A stretch of DNA of 64,000 nt from Clostridia bacterium (lineage in GTDB: Bacteria; Bacillota; Clostridia; Christensenellales; Aristaeellaceae). A program made the position numbers and the translations under genes. Below the pieces are notes generated by a model. The model was not told the origin of the DNA. It worked only from the letters and a program-made list of their open reading frames with translations, and searched no databases. Of the stretch, positions 33,934-42,599 are shown piece after piece. Position 1 is the stretch's first letter. Every line of letters begins with the position of its first letter. The DNA lies in contig JAFRQX010000019.1 in assembly GCA_017428385.1 (NCBI GenBank), positions 268,491 to 332,490 of the forward strand, written 5' to 3'.

Positions 33934-35319
33934 TTATTTTATTGAAGTCAAAATGGTTCTTGCCACATGCACTCCGCTTGCGCTGGCATGTGACAGGCTG
34001 TGGGTTACTCCGCTGCCGTCGCCGATCACATACAGGCCGGGATAAGCCGTTTCAAGGTTCTCATCCAGCGCTACTTCCATATTGTAGAACTTGACTTCAA
34101 CGCCGTAGAGCAGTGTATCGTCATTGGCAGTGCCGGGTGCAATTTTATCCAGAGCATAAATCATCTCGATAATGCCGTCCAGGATCCGTTTCGGAATCAC
34201 CAGGCTCAGGTCTCCCGGCGTCGCGGCCAGCGTCGGCGTCACAAATGAATCGGCAATACGTCCGGGCGTACTTCTGCGTCCGCGGACCAGGTCTCCGAAG
34301 CGCTGCACGATCACACCGCCGCCCAGCATATTGCTCAGCCGGGCGATGGATTCGCCATAGCCGTTGGAATCCTTGAACGGTTCAGAGAAGTGCTTGCTCA
34401 CCAGCAGGGCGAAGTTCGTATTTTCCGTATGCTTTGCCGGGTCTTCATAGCTGTGTCCGTTCACCGTCACAATGCCGTTTGTATTTTCACTGACCACCGC
34501 GCCGTGAGGATTCATGCAGAAAGTCCGCACCAGGTCTTCAAACTTTTCTGTCCGGTAAACGATCTTGCTCTCGTACAGTTCATCGGTCAGATGGCTGAAA
34601 ACCTGGGCAGGCAGTTCCACCCGTACGCCGATGTCTACCCTGTTGCTCTTGGTGGGAATGCCCATTTCCCGGCATACGCCTTCCATCCATTTGCTGCCGC
34701 TGCGGCCGACGGAAATGACGCAGTGGGATGCTGTATAGCTTTTCCCGTCTTCCATCGTGACACGGTAGTTCTCACCTTCCCGTTTCACGGAAGCGACCGG
34801 CGCCTCAAAGAAGAAATCCACTTTGTCTTTCAGGTCGTTATACAGATTGTCCAGCACCACATAGTTAATATCCGTTCCCAGATGGCGCACCTGCGCGTCC
34901 AGCAGGTGCAGCCCGTTCTGCAGGCAGGTTTTGCGGATAGCGGTATTGGCGGTGGAATACAGCCTGGTTCCTTCCCCGCCGTATTTCAGGTTGATCTCAT
35001 CCACATAACGCATCAGCTCCAGCGCGCGTTTTTTACCCACATGTTCATGCAGGCTGCCGCCGAAGTCGTTGGTAATATTGTATTTTCCGTCAGAAAAAGC
35101 GCCTGCTCCGCCGAATCCGCTCATAATGGAGCAGGTTTTGCAGCGTATGCAGGATTTAACCTTGTCTCCGTCAATGGGGCATTTGCGCCGGTCCAGTTTT
35201 CTGCCCAGCTCAAACACAGCGACTTTCATCGGCTTCTCTGCTTTTTCTGTCAGCTCATAAGCTGTAAAAATGCCTCCGGGGCCTGCCCCGATAATCAGCA
35301 CGTCATAATCTGTCATCAT
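33934..35319 (-). CDS. FAD-dependent dehydrogenase (COG2509 family)
   Basis: A 461-residue flavoprotein. The dinucleotide-binding motif DYDVLIIGAGPGGIFTAYEL (residues 4-23) is followed by a Cys-rich stretch KCPIDGDKVKSCIRCKTCSI that could hold a metal or iron-sulfur centre, and later by CVISVGRSGSKWM and YVIGDGSGVTHSLSHASASG for the flavin. This is the uncharacterised COG2509 group of oxidoreductases. It is a single gene with no obvious operon partner; substrate unknown. Confidence 0.85.
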   Translation of the reverse strand: MMTDYDVLIIGAGPGGIFTAYELTEKAEKPMKVAVFELGRKLDRRKCPIDGDKVKSCIRCKTCSIMSGFGGAGAFSDGKYNITNDFGGSLHEHVGKKRALELMRYVDEINLKYGGEGTRLYSTANTAIRKTCLQNGLHLLDAQVRHLGTDINYVVLDNLYNDLKDKVDFFFEAPVASVKREGENYRVTMEDGKSYTASHCVISVGRSGSKWMEGVCREMGIPTKSNRVDIGVRVELPAQVFSHLTDELYESKIVYRTEKFEDLVRTFCMNPHGAVVSENTNGIVTVNGHSYEDPAKHTENTNFALLVSKHFSEPFKDSNGYGESIARLSNMLGGGVIVQRFGDLVRGRRSTPGRIADSFVTPTLAATPGDLSLVIPKRILDGIIEMIYALDKIAPGTANDDTLLYGVEVKFYNMEVALDENLETAYPGLYVIGDGSGVTHSLSHASASGVHVARTILTSIK

Positions 35320-35446
35320 TTACCGGTCTTTCCTTGCTTTAGTCCGGCGGAGCGGATTCCCGTCCGTTTCCGGCGGATAAATTATACCATTGACCAGGTA
35401 AAAAGAAAAGCAAATCCCTGCAGGTCCCAGGGTGCTCCGAATATGT

Positions 35447-35516
35447 TTCATTCTTTTCAGAATTGTTTCATCTTTTTGTCGAATTTACGAATTTCCTCTT
35501 TCATCTTTTTCATTAT
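35447..35516 (+). repeat. Low-complexity TTTCATCTTTTT repeats before the LCP gene
   Basis: TTTCATTCTTTTCA, TTTCATCTTTTTG and TTTCATCTTTTTCA occur within 70 bases, separated by GAATT-rich spacers. They resemble the heptad arrays in base composition and strand but are not in 7-base register. They lie just upstream of the -10 TATAAT at 35522-35527 that probably drives the LCP gene. Confidence 0.5.
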
Positions 35517-35521
35517 TGTAC

Positions 35522-35527
35522 TATAAT
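35522..35527 (+). promoter_or_regulatory. Probable -10 element of the LCP gene cluster
   Basis: TATAAT about 45 bases before the LCP start; the -35 region (TTTCAT) is poor. Confidence 0.4.
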
Positions 35528-35569
35528 GAGAGGTGAATCTTCAGTTATCCCAAAGGAGTGTATTCATCC

Positions 35570-36736
35570 ATGCGGAAACTACTTGCACTGATTATGATAT
35601 TGATCCTGCTCCCGCTTCCTCTGGTTGCGACAGCAGAATCAACTGATCTTCCGGTTCCAACCCCTACCCTGACGCCTGAAGAGTGGGGAAATAAAAAATT
35701 ACCCCATGAGCGTCAGCCGGAGCATATCGATGTCGTTCCCATGGACGAATTACCCCCTGTTGTCGAAGGACAGCATCACTATCTTCTTCTGTGCATTGAC
35801 CAGTGGAACAGGGATCCCCGTCCGGACAACTCCAAGCCGCCGACGCTGAATGGCCAGCGCCGGGATATGTATGGTAACACAGACGGTATCATGCTGGTTA
35901 CCCTGGATACGCGTGCGCACCGTATCATGCTGACCTCCATCATCCGGGATGCCATCATTCGTAAAATCGACTCCACGGAGAAAGAAGAAAAGCACGGCCG
36001 CATTAACTATGTTTACAATGATCTGGGGCCTGAGGCCCTGTGCCAGACGATCAGTCAGCATCTAGGCGTAAGAGTTGAAAAGTATATTATGTTCACCTGG
36101 CGGCAGCTGGCAAATATCATCGACTACATGGGCGGCGTACAGGTTACTTTAAACACAAAAAGTGAGATACAGAAACTGCGCGGCGTCATCTGGGAGGGCT
36201 CCGTGTTTGACCCGAATGGAAAGGATTTGTACTACGGTTCCCTTGAAAGCCATCCCACAGGTGTTTATACTTTCAAAAACCCCGAGGGCAAGGTCATTGA
36301 CTACCATTCCGATAAAATGGACAAAAAGACTGCCGGGGTTTCTGCCGTAGTCTATATGCGGATCCGCAAGGACAGTTCCCAGGGGGACTTGATGCGTACC
36401 CAGCGTGCCCGGAATGTGATACAGTCCCTGTCCAAAAAATGCAAAGCAATGTCCTGGGATGAAGCACAGGGGCTCGCCAACAATCTTCTTGAAAACAACA
36501 ACAAGACCAACATGAACCTGAACGAGATCATCGAAGCTGCCAAGTACGCTTATGAACTTCGTGAATGCACCATCGAAGAGCTGCGGATTCCTCATGAGGA
36601 TATAGCCCGTCGTCCGATCCTGTTCTGCGAGATGCTTGCCCAGGAAATCAACTGGCCGTACTGCCGGGAAGCCTTCCAGGAATATCTGCAGAACAGCTTC
36701 CTTGTCGCAGATGATGAGGACGATGATGACTTTTAA
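35570..36736 (+). CDS. Divergent LytR-CpsA-Psr (LCP) family protein
   Basis: A 388-residue exported protein. LCP enzymes attach wall polymers to peptidoglycan. A signal peptide (MRKLLALIMILILLPLPLV, ATA before EST) is followed by a Pro-rich linker and the LCP domain (about residues 75-290), recognised from YLLLCIDQW, NTDGIMLVTLD, HGRINYVYNDLGPEALCQTI and DYMGGVQVTL. In the usual RSDTxML motif the Arg is replaced (GNTDGIML), though RD of the SIPRD motif remains. An apparent cleavage site rather than a membrane anchor is also unusual. AAAGGAG precedes the ATG by 11 bases. First gene of a three-gene envelope cluster. Confidence 0.8.
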   Translation: MRKLLALIMILILLPLPLVATAESTDLPVPTPTLTPEEWGNKKLPHERQPEHIDVVPMDELPPVVEGQHHYLLLCIDQWNRDPRPDNSKPPTLNGQRRDMYGNTDGIMLVTLDTRAHRIMLTSIIRDAIIRKIDSTEKEEKHGRINYVYNDLGPEALCQTISQHLGVRVEKYIMFTWRQLANIIDYMGGVQVTLNTKSEIQKLRGVIWEGSVFDPNGKDLYYGSLESHPTGVYTFKNPEGKVIDYHSDKMDKKTAGVSAVVYMRIRKDSSQGDLMRTQRARNVIQSLSKKCKAMSWDEAQGLANNLLENNNKTNMNLNEIIEAAKYAYELRECTIEELRIPHEDIARRPILFCEMLAQEINWPYCREAFQEYLQNSFLVADDEDDDDF

Positions 36737-36757
36737 TCTGTTGCAGAGGAGAATGCC

Positions 36758-38575
36758 ATGAAATGTCCCGAATGCGGTCAATGGAACCGCGCTTCCATGC
36801 CTCACTGTATAAAATGCGGCGCGCCGCTGAATATTGACGGAGCCTCAAAACTACAGTGGAAGGACACGCTGAAAGACAGCGGTCCTTCCACGGCGTATTT
36901 ACGTGCCGATGAATTCGGTCAGGTGGATTCCACTCCTGACGCCCGTGATCAGCTTGCCGGTGAAATGCAGGAGCTGAAAAAGCGCAAGCATGAAGGTGCT
37001 GAACGTCAGCGCCGCCTGCGCAAAAATACAGCCTCGCGTCCGGAGCCTGAGGTCGTAGTCACGGAAGATTCGGCAGAGTATACCCGCCGGGTCCGCCGGG
37101 TTGAGGAGCCCGTTACCGCAATTCGTGTTCAGCCGGTTTCCCGCAATGAAAAAGCCCGCCGTGAACAATCTGAAATCTATAATCGCGTCCGTTTTATGGA
37201 TGAAAACGGTGCTTTTGTGGAAAGCCACACGTATGACCCCGTTCCTGCCGGCGGATATGGCTACAGCCAGGGCACCGGTTCCTGGCACCTGGCCGGACCC
37301 CTGAGTAAAAATATAGCCCCTGCTCCCGAAAAGAAAAAGGGCGTCCTGAAAATCCTGCTGATGCTGCTGGCATTCGCCCTGCTGGGTACAGGCGGTTTCT
37401 TCGGATACCGTTGCCTGGCCAGCCAGGATCGTCCTGATTATAACAAAGACGCCATCATCACCGCTTCGCTGGTGGATGACCTGCCTGCCCACACAATCCT
37501 GATCCCGGGTGAGGAAGGCACCACCATCTATGTCCGCGAACTGCACGCAAGCTATGTGGTTATGGACGGCTTTGCAACCATCAAGGTGGCGGATCATACC
37601 TGGTACGACAACCTGGAAGGTGCCCTCGAGGAGACCATGAACGTCACCATGACGCCCTTCCTGAAAACGGCTTCCGGCAAACAGACGCCGCTGCCTCTGA
37701 TCACTTACCCGATTACAATCCCCATCAGCCCTATTTCGCTGGAATCACCGGAAGGTCTGTACAAGGAAGTCTCCACTACCATGTATTCCATCAAGTTCAC
37801 AGTCCGGCCTGACTCCCGCATCACTATCAATGATCAGGATTACTCTGACATCGTCAATGACGAAACCGGAGAAGTGATCTACAATGCCACGGTACAGCCC
37901 ATCGGCAACAATCCCTACGTTATCAAAGTCCGTTCCCGCTACTGCCGTGAAAACACAATCAATGTGATTCTTTACCGCGAAAAGCAGGAAATACCGCTTG
38001 ACCTGGCTGTCGGTACAATCGGCAGCACGGATAAGAATGTGATGAGGGTCACAGCCACCACGCTGCCCGGCTCAGACGTGCATATCCTTTCAGATTATTC
38101 TGACTTTGATATCACGGAACTGAACACCACCGGAAAGTTCTCCTTCATTGCAATTTTCAAAGAGGTGGGCGAAAACACCATCACCATTACCTCCTCGCGC
38201 GAAGGCAAGAGAACTTCTGTTGTTAATCACAAGGTTTACTATGTTCCCCGGCCGGAGGAATATACCCCGAAGGCCTGGGCACTCACTCCTGAAGGTTATT
38301 CCGAACTGCTCAACAACATCAAGGTCCGGGCGGATAAGCACCAGATCTATGTGGTCAAGGGAACGGTCAAGGACGTCATCAACGATAAACCGCTTCGGGT
38401 TGTGATCAACACCAGTGAGGACGGAAAGTCCCAGCCTGTTGTTCTCGAACGTCCCGAACAGTCCCAGGACAAAATCCATTGGGAAACAGGGAAATACTAC
38501 CGTGTCTATGCGGATGTTTCCGGCGTATACGACAACATGCCCGTACTGATTGCCCGTTACAGCTACACAAAATAA
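36758..38575 (+). CDS. Zinc-ribbon, single-pass membrane protein with large ectodomain
   Basis: I do not recognise the 605-residue whole. An N-terminal zinc ribbon (CPECGQWNRASMPHCIKCG, residues 3-21) is followed by a charged, disordered cytosolic region rich in Arg and Glu. One membrane helix lies at about residues 198-217 (LKILLMLLAFALLGTGGFFG), after a Lys-rich stop (PEKKKG). The remaining ~385 residues are predicted extracellular beta-rich modules. It follows the LCP gene by 21 bases with GAGGAG before its ATG. The architecture parallels the TPR protein near 46 kb. Confidence 0.8.
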   Translation: MKCPECGQWNRASMPHCIKCGAPLNIDGASKLQWKDTLKDSGPSTAYLRADEFGQVDSTPDARDQLAGEMQELKKRKHEGAERQRRLRKNTASRPEPEVVVTEDSAEYTRRVRRVEEPVTAIRVQPVSRNEKARREQSEIYNRVRFMDENGAFVESHTYDPVPAGGYGYSQGTGSWHLAGPLSKNIAPAPEKKKGVLKILLMLLAFALLGTGGFFGYRCLASQDRPDYNKDAIITASLVDDLPAHTILIPGEEGTTIYVRELHASYVVMDGFATIKVADHTWYDNLEGALEETMNVTMTPFLKTASGKQTPLPLITYPITIPISPISLESPEGLYKEVSTTMYSIKFTVRPDSRITINDQDYSDIVNDETGEVIYNATVQPIGNNPYVIKVRSRYCRENTINVILYREKQEIPLDLAVGTIGSTDKNVMRVTATTLPGSDVHILSDYSDFDITELNTTGKFSFIAIFKEVGENTITITSSREGKRTSVVNHKVYYVPRPEEYTPKAWALTPEGYSELLNNIKVRADKHQIYVVKGTVKDVINDKPLRVVINTSEDGKSQPVVLERPEQSQDKIHWETGKYYRVYADVSGVYDNMPVLIARYSYTK

Positions 38576-38590
38576 ACAGGAGTAATTGTG

Positions 38591-39343
38591 ATGAAGCGTT
38601 TTCTTTCAATTTTTATGATCTTTATCCTGTCAGTGCTCCCCGCCCTGGCGGATCCGCTCCCCCTGCTGGATGATTATGCGGAAGATATTGTCATTCCTTA
38701 TGACGAGTCTGATCCTTCCGCGGGTGTTTTCTCTTACAGTTACCGCTATCCTCATGTGGATGAAAACGCAGAAGGCGGCATGGGAGTCTATGTGTTCTTT
38801 TCTGAACTGCTGGACTACGAGAATGAATTTATTATTCCCATGATCCAGGACGCCTATGAAGGCAGCGATACCTCTACGGTGGTCACCTATACGATCACCT
38901 GTAATAATGATGATTATTTCTCTGTGTTGATTCGTACAGAAAAAAACATTCCGGATCATTCACAGGTCACCTGGAAAGGACACGTTTTCTCCAGGACAAA
39001 CGGAATGAACGGGGCCACTTATTCACTTCCGATGGTGCTTGGAATCCTTTCCCCTGACGAAAATGATGAATGGCTTCAGGAATACCAGACTGAAAAAGTA
39101 GAAACGCTGGTACGGCAAATGGTCTGGAGCATGATCGAAGAAAATGCTGACAGTGTCGATTACAGCGGCATATCGGAGGAAACGCTGGCAGCTTCCTTCT
39201 TCCCGTCTGAGGACTTCTATCTGGATGATAACGGCGATCCAGTTTTCTATCTGCAGCCTTATGACATTCTGGACGAGGTGCCTGAAGGAACGGATCTTTT
39301 CACCTTCCCCATTACCCTGGAGGACATTCTGGACGAACTGTAA
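38591..39343 (+). CDS. Secreted protein, DUF3298/RsiV-like C-terminus
   Basis: A 250-residue exported protein. A signal peptide MKRFLSIFMIFILSVLPALA ends with ALA before DPLP. The Tyr-rich sequence with IPMIQDAYEG and the C-terminal FYLDDNGDPVFYLQPYDI resembles the DUF3298 domain found in RsiV-like anti-sigma ectodomains, which in some proteins binds lysozyme. No anti-sigma part or membrane helix is present. AGGAG lies eight bases before this ATG. It ends the LCP/zinc-ribbon cluster. The family link is tentative. Confidence 0.6.
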   Translation: MKRFLSIFMIFILSVLPALADPLPLLDDYAEDIVIPYDESDPSAGVFSYSYRYPHVDENAEGGMGVYVFFSELLDYENEFIIPMIQDAYEGSDTSTVVTYTITCNNDDYFSVLIRTEKNIPDHSQVTWKGHVFSRTNGMNGATYSLPMVLGILSPDENDEWLQEYQTEKVETLVRQMVWSMIEENADSVDYSGISEETLAASFFPSEDFYLDDNGDPVFYLQPYDILDEVPEGTDLFTFPITLEDILDEL

Positions 39344-39425
39344 TCAGTACAGAAAAAGTCCATGCATTTTTGGCCAGCCGGGCGTATAATATCACCAATC
39401 ATTTTATGGGAAAGAAGGAACTGAC

Positions 39426-40493
39426 ATGCTGGACATCAAAGTAACGCTTTCACAGAATCTCAAACAGAAACCCGCGGACGAGTCTGCCCTCGGTTTCGGC
39501 CGGATTTTTACCGACCATATGTTCCTGATGGACTATGAACAGGGTGTCGGCTGGAACAACGCCCGCATCGTTCCCTACGCTGATTTTGCGCTGGATCCTG
39601 CCGCCATGGTTCTCCATTACGGCCAGGCCATTTTTGAAGGAACCAAATGCTATCGTCGTGCTGACGGCGGTCTGCAGCTCTTCCGTCCCCAGGCCAACCT
39701 TGCCCGCATGACCCGCAGTGCGGAGCGCATGGGCATGCCCGCTCTGGATGAAGAAACCGCCCTGGAAGGCCTCAAGCAGCTGGTTCGCATTGAGGAAGCC
39801 TGGGTTCCGCATCTGGACGGCACTTCCCTCTACATCCGCCCCACCATGATTTCCATGGATGTCGGCCTGGGTGTGCATGCTTCCAAGAAGTATCTGTTCT
39901 ATATCATCCTCAGCCCCGTAGGCGCCTACTACAAAGAAGGCCTGAAGCCCGTCAGCATCTATGTTGAAGATGCTTACGTGCGTGCGGTTCGCGGCGGCGT
40001 TGGCTTTACCAAGTGCGCCGGTAACTACGCGGCTTCTATTCTCGCCGGTGACGTTGCCGAAAAGAAGGGTTTCTCCCAGGTTCTGTGGCTGGACGGTGTG
40101 GAACAGAAGTATGTTGAAGAAGTCGGCTCCATGAACATGATGTTTGCTTACGGCAACAAGATTGTTACCCCCAAGCTGAATGGTTCCATCCTCCCCGGCA
40201 TCACCCGCGACAGCGTGCTGACTCTTGCCCGCTCCATGGGTTATGAGGCCGAGGAAGACCGTCTGAATATCGAAGAAATCTTTGCGGATGCCAAATCCGG
40301 AAAGCTGACTGAAGCCTTCGGCACCGGTACCGCTGCGGTCATCAGCCCCGTTGGTACCCTGGCCATGAAGGACGAGAAGATCACCATCGGCGACGGCGGA
40401 ATCGGTAAAGTTGCCCAGAGTCTGTATGATACCCTCACCGGGATTCAGTACGGGCGTCTGGAAGACAAATTCGGCTGGATCATCAAACTGTAA
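39426..40493 (+). CDS. ilvE: Branched-chain amino acid aminotransferase
   Basis: A 355-residue fold-type IV PLP enzyme, of the class II (eukaryote-like) BCAT size, interconverting branched-chain amino and keto acids. HYGQAIFEGTKCYRR, LYIRPTMISMD, the PLP Lys196 in GVGFTKCAGNYAAS, and EVGSMNMMF are conserved. A TATAAT lies at 39385-39390, but no good -35 is seen. It is followed by an unknown gene and an RluA synthase on the same strand. Confidence 0.95.
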   Translation: MLDIKVTLSQNLKQKPADESALGFGRIFTDHMFLMDYEQGVGWNNARIVPYADFALDPAAMVLHYGQAIFEGTKCYRRADGGLQLFRPQANLARMTRSAERMGMPALDEETALEGLKQLVRIEEAWVPHLDGTSLYIRPTMISMDVGLGVHASKKYLFYIILSPVGAYYKEGLKPVSIYVEDAYVRAVRGGVGFTKCAGNYAASILAGDVAEKKGFSQVLWLDGVEQKYVEEVGSMNMMFAYGNKIVTPKLNGSILPGITRDSVLTLARSMGYEAEEDRLNIEEIFADAKSGKLTEAFGTGTAAVISPVGTLAMKDEKITIGDGGIGKVAQSLYDTLTGIQYGRLEDKFGWIIKL

Positions 40494-40514
40494 TTCGAAA
40501 GGAATCCAACCTCA

Positions 40515-41561
40515 ATGTTGAGGCAAACCAATACCCGCTCCCTTCACTGGGCTGATAAGACCATGAGCGTTCTGCGGGCAGATCAACTGGAGGCCTGCGA
40601 GAAAGATCTCGCAGGCCTTCCTTCCCGTTGTCTTTTTGAACCGGACTGCAGCAATGTCGACGCGGAAAAGCTGTATGATATTTCATTTTTTGCGGAGGAA
40701 GACCGTAAATCCGCCGGACGGGTTCTGCATCCGGTGCTGCATACGGTGGAAGAACTCCGTAATCGTGTGCTTCATTCCTTTGCCCAGGAAACAGCCCTGC
40801 TTTCTGTAGAGGAGCACGACTTGCTTGTGCGTGTAATGCTCTTTGGCGGCCGTACTCCGCTCAATGACTGGAATGAACTGATTCCAGCCCGGGGATTGGT
40901 TCGCCGTCTTTGGTGCCGCGTGGAAAATGTAGGCTCCAATGCAGCCCTGATCCTTCCCTCCCAGCTCTGTGCCACCGTCCTCATGCTCCTGGCCGGGGAC
41001 AGCCACCGGGACGTCAGGACAATCGTGGAACAGGTACATGAAAGGATAGACAATACCCTGTATCTTCTGGGAGCCGTGCAGGCTTCCGGCCCCATGCGTG
41101 ATATGCTGGCCCTTCTGAAGGGCACCTGTGCCGAAAACAGGCCGGACCTGGTTGAACGTTTCCTTGTTTCCGGCTATGATTATGTATATAACCGTTCCGG
41201 CAGTCTGCTGCTGATTCATCCGGGCCTTGCGGATCCGGAACGGATGATGGATATTAACTATACCGAAATGGATCCTGAAGCCCTTTCCAAAGCTTCTGAA
41301 AGTATCAACGATCTTGAATCTCCCTTGTATGAGCAGATGCTTTCTGTTCTGCAGGGTGCCACCCGTCCCGAGATAACACCGGAGGATGCGGTGGAAGATC
41401 TGATTATCCTTGCAAAACAGGAAGTCCCCTGGAAAGACATGCTTGAAGTTCTCTCTTCCCTCCTGATCTGTCAGCCCACACCCGAAATGCGATCCGCCTT
41501 GAAGGATCTGTGTGATCGTGTGCCCCGCTGGCTGGATCTGAGTACTTCGCAGGTACAGTAA
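40515..41561 (+). CDS. Protein of unknown function (348 aa) between ilvE and an RluA gene
   Basis: I do not recognise it. It is a soluble, mostly helical 348-residue protein with many Leu and Glu residues; a motif-like patch is MLFGGRTPLNDWNELIPARG. AAAGGAA precedes the ATG by about 10 bases, and the ATG itself lies in the loop of a small CCTC/GAGG hairpin. About 80 bases into the gene is a terminator-like hairpin. It ends one base before the RluA gene, so the two are coupled. Confidence 0.6.
   Translation: MLRQTNTRSLHWADKTMSVLRADQLEACEKDLAGLPSRCLFEPDCSNVDAEKLYDISFFAEEDRKSAGRVLHPVLHTVEELRNRVLHSFAQETALLSVEEHDLLVRVMLFGGRTPLNDWNELIPARGLVRRLWCRVENVGSNAALILPSQLCATVLMLLAGDSHRDVRTIVEQVHERIDNTLYLLGAVQASGPMRDMLALLKGTCAENRPDLVERFLVSGYDYVYNRSGSLLLIHPGLADPERMMDINYTEMDPEALSKASESINDLESPLYEQMLSVLQGATRPEITPEDAVEDLIILAKQEVPWKDMLEVLSSLLICQPTPEMRSALKDLCDRVPRWLDLSTSQVQ
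40592..40617 (+). terminator. Terminator-like hairpin inside the start of the 348-aa gene
   Basis: GGCCTGCGAG/CTCGCAGGCC, a perfect 10-bp stem with AAAGAT loop, followed by TTCCTTCCCGTTGTCTTTTT. It lies 99 bases after the ilvE stop and could serve ilvE as terminator or attenuator. Confidence 0.5.
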
Positions 41562-41562
41562 T

Positions 41563-42447
41563 ATGCCGCTGAAAGAAATGATTATTCCCCGGGACGCTGT
41601 CGGGCAGCGTGTTGCGGACTATCTTCGTTCTGTGCTCCCGGATCTTCCGGAGAGTGTGCTTCGCCGTATTTTTGCTTCCCGGGATGTGAAGCTTGACGGT
41701 GTCCGGGTTTCCCGTGACCAGAAGCTCCAGGCGGGTCAGTGCCTGAAGATTTATATTCCAGATGCTTCAACCGGCAGTATGTCTGCCGCTCCCGCACTTT
41801 CTGTTGTTTATGAAGATGCTGACGTACTTCTGGTCAACAAGCGGGCCGGTATCAGTGTGGAGCCGGATGCCCGCGGCGGTGTCACCCTGACGGATCTGTG
41901 CCTGCAGTATGTCCGCAGGAACAACCCGGATGCTTTTGCTCCCGCAGCCTGTCATCGTCTGGACAATAAAACCTGCGGATTGTGTCTCTTCGCGAAAAAC
42001 CAGCAGGCGCTTGATATCCTGCAGGATGTTTTCCGCAGCCGGAAGCTGGAGAAATACTACGTTTGTCTCGTTCGGGGGATTATGAAACCTCCGGAAGCCG
42101 TTTGTCATGCCTGGCTGATAAAAGATGCGCTTCATGCCAGGGTTCGCATCACGGATCATCCCGAACCGGGTGCCAAGCCTGTCACAACTGGTTATGAAAC
42201 GCTGGAAAGCGGACCTGTGTCCCGTCTCCGCGTTCATCTGATTACAGGACGTACCCATCAGATCAGGGCTCATCTGGCTGCCCTGGGGCACCCATTGCTG
42301 GGTGACGACCTTTATGGTGACCGCGATTTCAACCGCCGGGAAAAGGCCCGCAGTCTGAAACTTTGTGCGGTTTCCCTCACCATGGACACCGACGGCCGTC
42401 TTCCCGCCCTCGACGGCAAAACCTTCTCCATCAACCCGCCTTTTTAA
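41563..42447 (+). CDS. RluA family pseudouridine synthase
   Basis: A 294-residue rRNA/tRNA pseudouridine synthase. An N-terminal S4-like domain (QRVADYLRSVLPDLPESVLRRIF) leads to the catalytic domain with Asp in HRLDNKTCGLCLFAKN, where HRLDRxTSG is usual. KYYVCLVRG and GRTHQIRAHLAALGHPLLGD complete the signature. The position modified in RNA cannot be told. It begins one base after the preceding stop. Confidence 0.9.
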   Translation: MPLKEMIIPRDAVGQRVADYLRSVLPDLPESVLRRIFASRDVKLDGVRVSRDQKLQAGQCLKIYIPDASTGSMSAAPALSVVYEDADVLLVNKRAGISVEPDARGGVTLTDLCLQYVRRNNPDAFAPAACHRLDNKTCGLCLFAKNQQALDILQDVFRSRKLEKYYVCLVRGIMKPPEAVCHAWLIKDALHARVRITDHPEPGAKPVTTGYETLESGPVSRLRVHLITGRTHQIRAHLAALGHPLLGDDLYGDRDFNRREKARSLKLCAVSLTMDTDGRLPALDGKTFSINPPF

Positions 42448-42450
42448 CAA

Positions 42451-42513
42451 TTCAGGATTCAAACTTCGGAATTCAGAATGCTCCGTTCTGGATTCTTTCT
42501 TTTTTCTCAACTC
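42451..42513 (+). repeat. Heptad array 5a (nine degenerate units) after the RluA gene
   Basis: TTCAGGA, TTCAAAC, TTCGGAA, TTCAGAA, TGCTCCG, TTCTGGA, TTCTTTC, TTTTTTC, TCAACTC follow in register. The middle can fold, since TTCAGAA is nearly complementary to TTCTGGA. It starts three bases after the stop codon. Confidence 0.7.
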
Positions 42514-42548
42514 GAAACGTTTGCATTTTTGAAATATGCCATATATAA

Positions 42549-42576
42549 TTATGCATTATACATTATGCATTATGCA
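42549..42576 (+). repeat. Heptad array 5b (four units) before the alpha-galactosidase
   Basis: TTATGCA, TTATACA, TTATGCA, TTATGCA. It ends about 11 bases before the ribosome site and must be in the leader of the alpha-galactosidase message or overlap its promoter. Confidence 0.88.
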
Positions 42577-42599
42577 TTTATATGAACGGAGTGAATATC

